Notes: generated by a model not told the origin, from the sequence alone. A DNA stretch of 64,000 nt from Garcia nutans (GCA_947685225.1 CANTUV010000008.1:38499501-38563500), one strand, 5' to 3'; shown: positions 23,415 through 33,662, counted from the first letter of the stretch. Numbers and translations: made by a program.

Positions 23415-23688
23415 CGAATTGTCCTGGCCAATTGGACATTCGGCGATGAAAATTTTTCGTCGCCGATTTTTCAATCTCTAATTTTTATAATTTTTTTTTA
23501 TTTTTATTTTTATTTTTATTTTTATTTTTTATTATTATTTTTTTTATTAACCTCACCATTTTTATTTTTATTAAAAATTATAAATAATAAATACTAAAAT
23601 AAATATTATTTAATTAAAATACCACAAAATTATTTTAGACTATATAAAAAATATCATACCAGACTGGGTGAAAAATTAAGGGTCTACA

Positions 23689-23970
23689 CTTGTCCCTTTA
23701 GCTAAAAAGTTGAAGTTCAAGGCAACCAATGATATGGTGGAGTATGAAGCATGTATTTTTTGTTTGGAAACCCTGATGATTATGAAGGTGGATAAGGTGC
23801 AAGTCTTCGGTGATTCATTGCTAGTAGTATCCCAAGTAAATGGAGAGTGGGAGTTAAAAGAAGAGAAGCTAAAACCATACCACCATTACTTGACCATGAT
23901 GAAGAAGAGTTTTAAGGAGTGCAGGTTTATACACCTACCAATAGAAGAAAACTAGATGGCAGATACCCTA
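23689..23970 (+). pseudogene. Second RNase H, remaining part, Tat-1
   Basis: Resumes exactly where 13251 stopped: VPLAKKLKFKATNDMVEYEACIFCLETLM, then KVQVFGDSLLVVSQVNGEWELKEEKL. The Glu in VEYEAC and the Asp in VFGDS, expected catalytic residues of this RNase H, are present; only the first Asp is lost (in the part before the insertion). A stop follows IEEN near 23953, then MADTLATVASV, which closes the domain. Confidence 0.87.
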
Positions 23971-24361
23971 GCCACAGTGGCTTCGGTATGGGAAAATCCT
24001 GTAAACTTGTTTCTTAAGCCTTTGGCTTTGATTAGTTCATCAACTCCTTGCTATGAATATGAGACAATCATGGAAACTGATACAAACTGTGATGCATGGT
24101 GCGACACCATAAGATAGTTTTTGGAGAACAAGAAATACCCGTTGGGGACAACAAGGGAAGAGAGGAGAGCCATAAGGCAATGGTCCTTACAATACATCAC
24201 CTTTCATGCAGAGTTGTATTGAAGATGTCCTGATGGGGTGCACTTGAGATGCTTGAGGAAGCTTAAAGTTGAGCACATCATATCAAAAATACATGCGGGA
24301 AGTTGTGGTCCACAGATGAGTTGTTTTGGCCCTAGTGAAGAAGATAATTCCACAAGTTTAG
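23971..24361 (+). pseudogene. Integrase N-terminal zinc region remnant, Tat-1
   Basis: Frame pieces ENPVNLFLKPLALISSSTPCYE, NKKYPLGTTREERRAIRQWSLQYITFHAELY and CPDGVHLRCLRKLKVEHIISKIHAGSCGPQMS follow the Tat order between second RNase H and integrase core. The last piece is the HHCC zinc-binding segment (H-A-G-x-C-G-P). There are stops near 24116 and 24222. TRG-c cuts it at 24361. Confidence 0.75.
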
Positions 24362-26119
24362 TATGAGCGGGGATTTTTGCCTCTCGGTGGAATGGTTCTT
24401 GTGACTTCAACATTGTTTAGGCTTGGGGCCTTAGAGAACAGGACTTAAGTTCAGAGAAAATGGAGTCACCACCCGAACGGGCCGAAAAAAAGAAAGGGGT
24501 GGATGACTCGATTCCTAAGGAATCCCCAACCCCCTAATGGGTTCGGAAAGTTGGGTACGTGTGGGGAAGGCGAGATATGGCCCAGCACCCCTGCAACGCC
24601 CGGTTCATTGGAACCGGCCTCCTTTACAGGTCTTAATATTATAAAATTCTTAAATATAACAATATTATCCATACTACACACAATAAAAAGAAACCATCAA
24701 TATATTAAAATCAAAGCAATGTCCAAACAAATCAAAACAAATAAATGGACACCCATCCAAAGATGGAAACATGTTCTTATATCACATGCCTAGATAGGAC
24801 ACCCACCGAAAGGTAGAAACATGCCCTTTACATTGGTTCTAAAGTAGAAAAGCAAATTAAATTACATGATATTTAACTAATGAGGTACCCTCTAAGTGGA
24901 AACATACCTCTTACAATATTTGGAAATCTATGGTTTTTAATGTTTTAAAGGATTAAGGTTTAGAAAAAGCTAGGGTTTAAAGTTTTAAAGGAGTTAGAGT
25001 TTAATATTTTAGGTTTAGAAGTTGAATTAGGGTTTTAGGATTTAAAATTAGGGTCTCGGGTGATGAATTTGAATTAGGATTTAGAAAGACAATTTGATGA
25101 TTTCATGAGGTTTTATGAATTTAAACAAACAAATTAAAGTTTTTATAAATAGAAAAGATGTTTTTTATGGATTTTTGGAAGAAACAGAACCAAGTTTAAA
25201 ATTTTGAAAGAAACAAAATCAAATTTTGGTTTTGTTGAAAAATATGTTTAATTAGGGTTTTAAGATTTTAAAGAAGAAAAAATAACAATTTTAAGCCTTT
25301 TGGAAAATAAACCAACGAAATAAGGTTTTTGACTTTAGAAAAACTAAATTAAAGTTCTAAGATTTTAAATTTTGAAAAACACAAATTCCTAGTTTTAGCT
25401 ACTCTGAAAAAAAAACCGAAGAATTTAATACATACCTCCTTTTGATGATTCCTCCAAAAATTGTTTTTCTTGGATGAATTAAAACAAAGATAATTGCTTC
25501 CTTTTGAATCCCTTTAATCATGTCCCTGCTATTCCAGAAAAATATCAAATTGAATTGCTCCTTTTCCTTCACGGATTTGGTTCCACTTTGTTTCCAAGCT
25601 ACTGTCCTTTTTTTTTTTATTTTATGCCTCCCTTTTTTGATTGCCTTTGGTCCTTATTTATAGAGGTTTCATATGGTTTCTTCCTAATTAATCACGGCAA
25701 GTAATATTGATAAGAAAAGAAAACCAAAACCTAATTGAATTAGGTTTCGAAAAATTTGAGTCCGAAAAGTTGTGCTGCCGAAAAAAATTGCCGCAGGAAA
25801 AAATGCGCTGGCGAAAAAATCTGCCACAAGAAACTGCTGCATTGGGCAAGGAGCGGGCGTTGCCCGCAGGAAATTCCTGTGGGCTACCATGCCCACGGAC
25901 CGACACGATGATTTTTTTTGTCACCGATTTTTTTGACGCCGATTTTTATTTTTAATTTTATTTTTGACTTTTATTTGTTTATTTGTTTATTAATAAAAAT
26001 TAGATACTAAAGCAAAAATTATTTAACAAAAATTATTTTGGACCAATTAGACAACAAAAATCATTTTGGACTAAATAAAACATATTGGATTGGACTGGGT
26101 CAAAAATTAAGGGTCTACA
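24362..26119 (-). repeat. 3' LTR of TRG-c (1758 bp)
   Basis: Starts TATGAGCGGGGATTTTTGCC (first bases mutated) and ends GGGTCTACA, followed by the polypurine tract. It is shorter than other TRG LTRs, mainly in the middle portion 24920-25450, and diverged, so it is a different subfamily. TATA box at 25655-25662 (minus). Confidence 0.88.
25655..25662 (-). promoter_or_regulatory. TATA box of TRG-c LTR
   Basis: TATAAATA on the minus strand in a divergent LTR, at the position equivalent to the TRG-b box. The second copy is at 30566-30573. Confidence 0.65.
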
Positions 26120-26194
26120 GTTTGCCCCCTGCTTGAATGATCTGAAAACTTAGTGAAAGATAGTGAAAAGCAATAAGACTTAATTTTTGAGATG

Positions 26195-26695
26195 GTTGAG
26201 ATTTTGGGTTCTCGACCCGGTTTGAGTTCTGGACTCAAGGATAAATTCTAGGTTATAGACCTAAAGAAAATTTGGGTTCTGGACCCGGTTCGAGTTCTGG
26301 ACTCAAGGATAATTCTAGGTTCTCGACCTAAGGAAAATTTGGGTTTTGGACCCGATTTGAGTTCTGGACTCAAGGGAGATTCTAGGTTCTGGACCTAAGG
26401 AAAATTTAGGTTCTGGACCCGGTTCGAGTTCTGGACTCAAAAGAGATTCTAGGTTCCGGACCTAAGGATAATTTGGGTTCTGGACCCGAGCTAAGTTCTT
26501 GGACTTAGAAATAATTCTAAGTTCTGGACCTAAGTAAAATTTGGGTTCTGGACCTGGTTCGAGTTCTGGACTCAAGGAAGATTTTAGGTTGTGGACCTAA
26601 GGAAAATTTATGTTCTGGACCCGGCTCGAGTTCTGGACTCAAAAGAGAATCTAGGTTCTGGACCTAAGGATAATTTGGGTTCTGGACCCGAGAGA
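26195..26695. repeat. Hairpin-word array, TTCTGG-loop type (TRG-c)
   Basis: Words with changing stems around TCTGG-type loops: TTGAGT-TCTGG-ACTCAA (26222-26238), TAGGT-TATAG-ACCTA (26249-26263), GGGT-TCTCG-ACCC (26206-26218), CTAAGT-TCTTGG-ACTTAG (26491-26508). The array continues into the 24-bp array. Confidence 0.92.
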
Positions 26696-27375
26696 TTTGG
26701 ATACTCGATCCTAAATTGGATTGGGATACTCGATCCTAAATTGGCTTTGGATGCTCGATCCCAACTGGATTTGGATACTCGATCCTAACTGGATTTGGAT
26801 ACTCGATCCTAAACTGGATTGGGATACTCGATCCTAAATTGGATTGGGATACTCGATCATAACTAGATTCGGACACTCGATCCTAACTGGTTTTGGATAC
26901 TCGATCCTAAACTGGTTTCGGATACTCGATCCTAACTTGGATTGGGATACCCGATCCTAACTGGATTCGGACACTCGATCCTAACTGGATTTGGATACTT
27001 GATCCTAAATTTGATTGGGATACTCGATCCTAACTAGATTCGGACACTCTATCCTAACTGGATTTGGATACTCGATCCTAACTGGATTTGGACACTCTAT
27101 CCTAACTGGATTTGGATACTCGATCCTAAATTGGCTTTGGATACTCGATCCTAAATTGGATTAGGATTCTTGATCCTAACTTGGATTGGGATACTCGATC
27201 CTAACTGGATTCAAACACTCGATCCTAACTGGATTTGGACACTCGATCCTAAATTGGATTGGGATACTCGGTCCTAACTTGATTCGAACACTCGATCCTA
27301 ACTGGATTTGGATATTCGATCCTAAATTGGCTTTGGATACTCGATCCTAAATTGGATTGGGATTTGATTTGGGAC
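26693..27375. repeat. 24-25-bp tandem array (TRG-c)
   Basis: Near-identical to 1255-1935, with about 27 units of GGATACTCGATCC plus linker. Small differences in unit order between the two copies suggest some unit turnover since they separated. Confidence 0.92.
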
Positions 27376-28208
27376 CCGAGATTGGGTACTTAGACCCAAG
27401 ATTGAATTGATTTTGATTTAATTTGGGCACTTGTCCCTGATATTGGGTACTTGGACCCGAGAATGAATTTGACTAACCTTTTATTAGTTGAGAAGTCTTA
27501 CTGCTCCAGCTGTTCTATGCATTGTGATTCTTCACCCTCAGAATGGATCTTCATCCTTAAAAATCGGGGTCTTCACCATTGTAAATGGATCTTCATCTTA
27601 GAGTTCGGGTCTTCACCCTTGAAATTGGATCTTCATCCTTGGAGATTGGGTCTTCATCCTTGCAAATGGATCTTCATCCTTTGAGATCGGGGCTTCTTTG
27701 TTCTTTGAAGATGGGAGTGACACGGCCAGTGGCTTGGCCGTGTCTCCTGGGTGTGTCAGCTTCTGTGTCTTTTCTTTAGTTCTTCTTTGTTCTTGGCTTA
27801 GGATGGGACACGGCCAAGCTTGTGACCGTGTCTCCTGCCAGCGTCACCTACTGTTTCTTTTCTCTCTTTACTTGGTCTTTCTTGACTTTGCCCTTTAGGT
27901 GAGACACGGCCAGTGGCTTGGCCGTGTCTCCTGCCCATGTCATGTTCTACCAAGATTTCCTTTGAGGTGACACGGCCAAGCTTGATTTGGCTTGGCCATG
28001 TCTTGCTTGATCCATGTTCTTCTTTCCTTGTTTCGATCTTCCAAGGGAATTTTTGCACTTTAGCCACTTTTACCTTACAACTGCTTTTTCCTTTTTTTCC
28101 TCCAATTTTGATTGGATCTTATATCCTCTCCTTGCCCCCAAGGATTTTTTCTTTCATGCAAGCTTTGATTGATGTTTTTCTTGTCTAGTTCTTTCATAAG
28201 CACGCATT
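27376..28208. repeat. Mixed words and ACACGGCCA inverted repeats (TRG-c)
   Basis: Same content as 1936-2775. Perfect stems: 27719-27744 (10 bp, GACACGGCCA) and 27901-27930 (12 bp, GAGACACGGCCA). It ends at the deletion junction 28208/28209. Confidence 0.85.
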
Positions 28209-29186
28209 TCAAGATAGAGGTTTCCCCAATTCTGAGAATTGTCTTTTATTCCCTTGACCGATTACATTAACATCAACTTCATTTTGTGTGCTTTGATTGT
28301 TAGGCTGGTTGTTCCCTTTCTCATTCCTTCTTATTGAAAAATAATTCTTCTCCCTTTCCCACTCTTCAATTTGTAGACCTGCTTGGAGAAGATCTTTGAA
28401 ATCCCTTATAAGGGTGTCAGACATCCTTTCATGGAGATTGGTCAGGAAACCTCTCACGATCATCCTTATTTGATCGGATTCATCGGGCCTCTTCTTGAGC
28501 AAAGCAGCTTTATTTCTCCATCTTTTCACATAGTCCACAAAATTCTCATTTGGCCTTTGTCTTATGGACTCTACTTCCATTAAGGTAACTTCCATCTCGA
28601 CATTATACCCATATTGTTGGATGAAGGCTTTGTAAAGTAGATCCCAACTCTTTTGTATTCCTTCACCTAATGTATTGAACCAATTTTGGACAACAGGGTC
28701 CAATGAGAGCATGAAGTACCTTAGGGTTTGAGCCTTAGTAGCTCGGGCAGATTGCATGGCAGTGATATACTGCTTCACATGGAGATGAGGATTTTCGGTG
28801 CCATTGTACTTTGTAAAAGATGGCATCTTGAACTTGTAAGGGACTTCTTCATCTAGCTCAAACAATTTGTCGATCTCGGACACCTCTTCGGTTTTCAATT
28901 TCTTCTCAAATTTCTTTTCTAAATCAGCAATCATCTTTTCAACATCAGAAGTCTTGGTCTTTTCAATAGTTGCCTTCTTAACAACCTTCGGCTCCTTTTT
29001 GTCTTGAAGATCTTGGTAGTATTGAGCAGATGCCTTTGGCTTCTTAGTGCTAGCAGATGCCTCGACATGATTCTCTAAGATTGCAGTCAATTGGTTCCTC
29101 ATAGTCTCAGCTAAGGCCTCTTTTATTTCGTCCATCTTGGCGTTGAAAGCCTCATCCACCATCCTTTGAATTTGTTCGGGCTCCAT
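28209..29186 (-). pseudogene. gag: gag (TRG-c), C terminus deleted
   Basis: Starts at ATG 29186 (MEPEQIQRMVDEAFN) and is open to 28209, about 326 residues, without an internal stop. It ends at QFSELGKPLS where the internal deletion begins, so zinc knuckle and tail are gone. The capsid core is complete (FIQQYGYN, RQRPNENFVDYVKRW). It is almost identical to TRG-a gag, for example in the lack of the 35-residue block present in TRG-b, so TRG-a and TRG-c are sister copies. Confidence 0.88.
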
Positions 29187-30156
29187 TGTTTTTGGTGAGC
29201 AAGTGATTGAGTCATTGCTAGATACTTCATCTCTGGTGTAGGTCGGATTGTTGTAAGCTTTAGAACTATCATAATCCAGGGCTGTGAGCCAGAGAGGATC
29301 AATGATATGAGATGCAAATGTATGCATGTATGCATGTATGCACAAACAATCATCAAATAAGGATAAATAGGACGTTCCTTTAAACCTTATAACATCCACA
29401 CACGAATGGCGAGTCCCTTTTCCTAAGTATATGGTTAACAAAATACCAACATGGGGTATCTTGCTTTCAAATAATTCCCTTGGACGTTTCAACCAATAGT
29501 TATATTTTCGAAAATAGAAATCAATCCATGATAATTCCCATTAATTAGGTTTTAATCCATTCAACCAACTAAATTAGCTTTTATGCTATATTGGATTAAA
29601 ACTAAATTAAGAGGTTTATCATAAATAGATATCTCACTTGAAAAAGGTAACTAATGGTTCATGCCAAAAACAAGCCCATGGTTAATTTATTCTTAGTATA
29701 AACTAGGCCCACAATTGATTTTTGGTATTTCTTAATTGACCTAAATTTGCAAGCTATTTGTAAGGAGAGGTTGGGTGAAAATAGTTTTGTTTCTAAGCCC
29801 ATTGTAAAAAGATTTTAGGAAAAATGGATTTTAGGCTTAGTATTTGGGCCATGGGCCAAAGAATTTTTGATTTGTTTTTAGAAAAGTCTTATGTCCAAAG
29901 ACCAACTTGAAAAAAAAATTTTGAAAATAGCTTTGGTCTTTTGGATTTTAAAGAAAAATTTCTTTTGAGCTTACAATATACTTAGGTCATATTAGAAAAA
30001 GCACAAACCAAATAAGCAATGATTTAAGCCAAAATAAATTAACCATAGTCAAAACAACATGCATTTGGGGTAAAACCTAAGGAAAGTAATTAGACCAATT
30101 ACATGAGCTTTAGTCTTTTGGTAAAAAGGCTTAGGTTCCCATAGCAAGTATATACC
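29187..30156 (-). other. Leader of TRG-c
   Basis: Collinear with TRG-b leader up to about 30157 ('tataccaaa'), where homology stops. No gene was seen. Confidence 0.7.
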
Positions 30157-30960
30157 AAACCGAATCAACTGCAGCACTGTGTCCGTTGATTTTAAAGAAG
30201 AAAAAAATAACAATTTTAAGCCTTTTGGAAAATAAACCAACGAAATAAGGTTTTTGACTTTAGAAAAACTAAATTAAAGTTCTAAGATTTTAAATTTTGA
30301 AAAACACAAATTCCTAGTTTTAGCTACTGTGAAAAAAAACCAAAGAATTTAATACATACCTCCTTTTGATGATTCCTCCAAAAATTGTTTTTCTTGGATG
30401 AATTAAAACAAAGACAATTGCTGCCTTTTGAATCCCTTTAATCGTGTCCCTGATATTCCAGAAAAATATCACATTGAATTGCTCCTTTTTCTTCACGGAT
30501 TTGGTTCCACTTTGTTTCAAAGCTACTGTCCTTTTTTTTTTCGGCCTCCCTTTTTTGACGGTCTTTATTTATAGAGGAGGTTTCATATGGTTTATTCCTA
30601 ATTAATCACAGCAAGTAATATTGATAAGAAAAGGAAACCGAAACCTAATTGAATTAGTTTTCAAAAAATTTGCGTCGGAAAAATTGCGCTGCCGAAAAAA
30701 TTACCGTAGGAAAAAATGCACTGGCGAAAAAATCTGCCTTAGGAAACTGCTGCAGTGGGTGAGGAGCGGGCGACCATTTCCTGTGGGTGAAATGCCCACG
30801 GGCCCGCGCGATTATTTTTTCGTTATCGATTTTTTTGACGCCGATTTTTACTTTTATTTTGACTTTTATTTGTTTATTTTTATTTTTTATTAATAAAAAT
30901 TAGATACTAAAGCAAAAATTATTTAACAAAAATTAGTTTGGACCAATTAGACAACAAAAA
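30157..30960 (-). repeat. Truncated 5' LTR of TRG-c with filler at its edge
   Basis: From about 30185 the sequence matches 25268-26055 of the 3' LTR. Both LTR ends are missing. About 28 bp at 30157-30184 match neither the leader nor the LTR and look like filler inserted during break repair. The right edge breaks at ACAACAAAAA and goes straight into Tat-1 integrase. TATA box at 30566-30573 (minus). Confidence 0.8.
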
Positions 30961-31670
30961 GAATCTCATTTGTAGATATGGCATCCCGCACAGTGTGATA
31001 TCAAACAATGGGTTACAATTTCAAGGAGCAGTGAGGGACTTACTCTCGAAGTACCAAATCCATCATCACCAATCCTCCCCTTATAGACCGAAGGCTAATG
31101 GTGCAATAGATGCAACAAATAAGACAATTAAGAAGATTCTGTCCAAGATGACCAAGACATATAGGGATTGGTCAGAAATGCTTCCTTTTGCTTTATGGGG
31201 ATATAGAACAAGTGTGTGAACCCTGACTAGAATGATGCCATTCTCTTTGTTTTTATGGGATTGAAGTAGTGTTGCTAGTTGAGATAGAGATCAAGTCATT
31301 AAGGGTGGTCCTGAAAGCTGAATTGCCTAAGATAGAGTGGGTAGTAAGCAGATACACACAGTTAGCTTATTAGAAGAGAGGTGGTTAAAAGCACTGTATC
31401 ATCATCAGATGTATCAAAGAAAGATAGCTCGAGCCTACAATAGAAGGGTTATGATCAGAAAGTTCAGAGTCGGCGACTTAGTGTTGAAATAATGTAAGCA
31501 TAATGTCTCTGATCCAAGAGGAAAATTTAGGCCTAGTTGGGAAGGACCGTATATTGTAAAGCAAGTCATGAACAAGGGTATAGTCAAGTTATCAGACATG
31601 GACGAGAATGAGTTTAGTGAGCCAGTGAACATTGACAGGTTGAAGAGGTTTTATGTATATAAAAAAAGAG
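30961..31670 (+). pseudogene. Integrase core and C terminus remnant, Tat-1
   Basis: Frame reads NLICRYGIPHSVISNNGLQFQG, YRPKANGAIDATNKTIKKILSKM and WSEMLPFALWGYRTSV, the second half of a DDE integrase core. The second catalytic Asp is Asn (codon 31004-31006) and the catalytic Glu is Asp (31109-31111). After stops from 31217 on, RVGDLVLK, GKFRPSWEGPYIVKQV and SEPVNIDRLKRFYV give the C-terminal DNA-binding part. The first catalytic Asp region is missing with the deletion at 30960. Without these residues it could not catalyse strand transfer. Confidence 0.85.
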
Positions 31671-31860
31671 AGCACGCTAGGCTAAAAATCCAAAAGGGCA
31701 GTCTAGGCAAAAGTTAGAGCAGTTCGCCAGTTTCAAAAACCCAAAAAGGCGGGCTAGGCAACAATTAGGGCCAAATGAGAGAAAATTATCAATTAGAAAA
31801 CCCAAAAGGGCTATTTGGCGACATGAGTGATCTTATGTATGCTTGCCTTATGTTTGATTG
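31671..31860. repeat. Imperfect 'aaacccaaaagggc..taggcaa' repeats after pol
   Basis: Three or four units of about 60 bp with core AAAACCCAAAAGGGC and TAGGCAA(A/C)A. AACCC/GGG arms can pair. The same unit family reappears at 32515-32790 inside the antisense intron. Typical of the region after pol in this element type. Confidence 0.75.
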
Positions 31861-32090
31861 TTCCTCGATTTAATAAAACAGAGTTAATATTAAAATTATT
31901 CTATGTACACTGTTTCAAGTATTTAACAAAATATGGTAAAATAAATAACACAATAGCAAAAGGTGATGACAAATTATAAAAGGAAAAGAAACATCTTTTA
32001 TTGTTTTCATTATTTTCATCCTAACATTGATCTTTCTAAAGAACTAATAAAATGTAAAATCTATGGCAGACGATAAGTGTGACGTGTAGG
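31861..32090. other. Spacer between pol repeats and antisense gene, Tat-1
   Basis: AT-rich sequence with no gene. It would hold the 3' end of the antisense transcript. No clear poly(A) signal is assigned. Confidence 0.5.
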
Positions 32091-33248
32091 CTAGTTTTGC
32101 TTCAACCGATCTAAGAAGGATTCAGTCAGATGAGGCATGTCCAAGTCAGGAGTAAACTCAGAACCTTGAGGCTCGGCTCCATTAGAACCTCGAGGCTCAG
32201 CTCCATACTAACGATCAAGCTGATGAGGATCATAGCAAGTACCTCGATGAAGAGCAACAAGAGGAACATACATCAAATATATCCAAATGGTGATACGAGA
32301 AATCTTCCACCAAGGTACTAACCAATGGATGTTAACTGCAGCACATGAGCGGATCCAGTTAACCCAGTCGACATATGAAGAAGCAAGATGGAGTAGTTTC
32401 CTAGCAGAGTGATGTCGTAGTAGATATCTGGCAAAATCCATGGATGGAGTGTCGAGCAAATAGAGGTGCTCCTGAACCTAAATCTGTAAGTATAAGAAAA
32501 TAATTAAAAAAAGGATGCCCGTTAGGATAAAAACCCATAACGACGGCCTAAGCAAAAGTTAGGGTTGTTTGCTAGTTCCAAAAACCCACAAGGGTTGTCT
32601 AGGCAGAAATTAGAACTAATAAATAATAAATAAAAAAATTTCCGCTCAGTTGAAAATCTGCAAGGGCATCTTAGGGAAAAAATTAAGGGTAGCTCGCTAG
32701 TTTTGAAAATCCGCAAGGGCGGATTAGACAAAAATTAAAGCAATAAAAAGAAAAAATGACCTAAATTGAAAACCCAAAAGGGTAGTTTAGGTAGTTACCT
32801 GACGCAGTAATGGACTCCCAGCCAATCTTCTTGAAGATTCTGATTTAAATTGGTCCAATCCAACTAAAGTCTCTGCTAAGATCACGGGTATCGGTGACAA
32901 ATCTTCTTCCATTTGGTCCATGATATCAAGTACTCATGGATTGATATCGCCATTAGGAGAAAAAAGCAATAATTGTCCAAGCAAGCAGAGACAAAACATG
33001 CATCCTCAAGTTTTTATAGGAGCCAAGTGAGAAGTGCAAAAGTAATTCAAGGGACCAAGCAAAATTTTCTCACCTCTAGTCAATTGCAGAACTTCGGGTT
33101 TTGACAATTGAAGAAGTATTTGTATCTTGTGTTGAGTTTTGGGACCCAGTATGGGTAACGCCATTGGTTGGTTGCTCGAATATCCAAGTATAGCCTCAAA
33201 TTCTTCAATCATATGACATATCTCAAAGTTGTTTATCTTAAAATTCAT
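32091..33248 (-). pseudogene. Antisense extra ORF, plant mobile domain-like, two exons
   Basis: Read on the minus strand, opposite to Tat-1 pol. Exon 1 (33248-32799, upstream limit uncertain) has EICHMIEEFEAILGYSSNQP and VILAETLVGLDQFKSESSRR; exon 2 (32483-32091) has VQEHLYLLD and WLVPWWK...MYVPLVALHRGTCYDPHQLDR. The order and the ILAET...RL.G.PLL, PWW and PL.AL landmarks resemble plant mobile domain/DUF7745-type proteins, known as antisense extra frames in Tat-lineage elements. GT-AG sites flank a 315-bp intron at phase 0 and joining them keeps the frame. Stops at 33006, about 32930, 32478 (likely former Trp) and 32208 make it a pseudogene. The original role is unknown. Confidence 0.72.
32484..32798 (-). 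other. Intron of the antisense ORF, filled with repeats
   Basis: Minus-strand donor CAG|GTAACT at 32799/32798 and acceptor CTTATACTTACAG| ending at 32484, with a T-rich stretch before it. Inside lie about five imperfect units of AAAACCC(A/G)CAAGGGC...TAGGCAAAAATTA. Confidence 0.68.
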
Positions 33249-33662
33249 AGTTTTTATATCCTAAAAAGAAGCAATGACATGTTGGAATGATTGGTCTAAT
33301 TTGACATTTTGAAAACACTTCAAAACTTTGAGTTGAGACCATGATATTTGTTCCCATTGTGTTGCCTATACAATTTTGAATGAATTTTTCATCTTCTTTA
33401 AATTAATCTCAGTCATGATGATGGTATGACAATTGCTATCTAATTTTATAAAGAAGAGTCAAAAATGGCAGAAGCTGAATTGTTGAATTTAAGTTAGAGC
33501 AAGAGGAAATTGTATTAGAGAGTTTTGCAGCTTGGGACGTTGAGGAAAGGAAAGTGATTTATGATTTATATAATTGTTGGCCTAAGCTCACGTTGCTTAA
33601 AGAAATCCATGTGGAATTAGGGCTTCATATATTTATCCATGTCAAAGAAGGAGTTTCATTAC
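33249..33662. other. Tat-1 end segment, no gene recognised
   Basis: May contain the missing N-terminal part of the antisense protein (minus strand) in broken form, but I could not follow it with confidence. It is cut at 33662 by the TRG-d LTR. Confidence 0.4.

Larger units (their letters stand above)
13252..23688 (-). mobile_element. TRG-b: complete gag-only LTR retrotransposon
   Basis: A 10.4-kb element with both LTRs (13252-15325 and 21539-23688), each starting TGTGAGCGG or close and ending TTACA or CTACA on the plus strand, flanked by CTTAT / CTTGT as a 5-bp target duplication with one mismatch. On the minus strand the order is 5' LTR, primer-binding site, leader, gag, purine tract, 43-bp array, polypurine tract and 3' LTR. 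There is no protease, RT or integrase, so it depends on another element's enzymes. This layout matches what is called a terminal-repeat retrotransposon with GAG domain. Removing it rejoins the second RNase H of Tat-1 in frame. Confidence 0.92.
21539..23688 (-). repeat. 5' LTR of TRG-b (2150 bp)
   Basis: Plus-strand start TGTGAGCGGGGATTTTTGCC and end AAGGGTCTACA. The same length as the LTR of TRG-d. It carries the TATA box at 23153-23160 (minus) and the palindrome block 23331-23415. Confidence 0.93.
24362..30960 (-). mobile_element. TRG-c: gag-only element with internal deletion and broken 5' LTR
   Basis: The intact-looking 3' LTR (24362-26119) is followed by arrays, the ACACGGCC cluster, a 5'-part gag and leader. 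At 28208/28209 the sequence jumps from the equivalent of about 2775 in TRG-a to about 5324, losing about 2.5 kb with the purine tract and gag C terminus. The 5' LTR (30185-30960) has lost both ends, and the integrase sequence of Tat-1 that should join on the right is missing its first half. So this insertion was later eroded by deletion. Confidence 0.87.
10553..33662 (+). mobile_element. Tat-1: Tat/Ogre-lineage Ty3/gypsy element, interrupted
   Basis: One degraded element surviving in three pieces (10553-13251, 23689-24361, 30961-33662) that follow protein order across the interruptions. It holds protease, G-patch-like segment, RT (YVDD), RNase H, a second RNase H and integrase, then an antisense mobile-domain-like frame. 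Two RNase H domains plus the antisense extra frame are known hallmarks of the Tat lineage. Gag and 5' LTR are missing (cut at 10552 by an A2 LTR); the 3' LTR was not found. TRG-b and TRG-c lie within it and TRG-d borders its right end. Confidence 0.85.
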
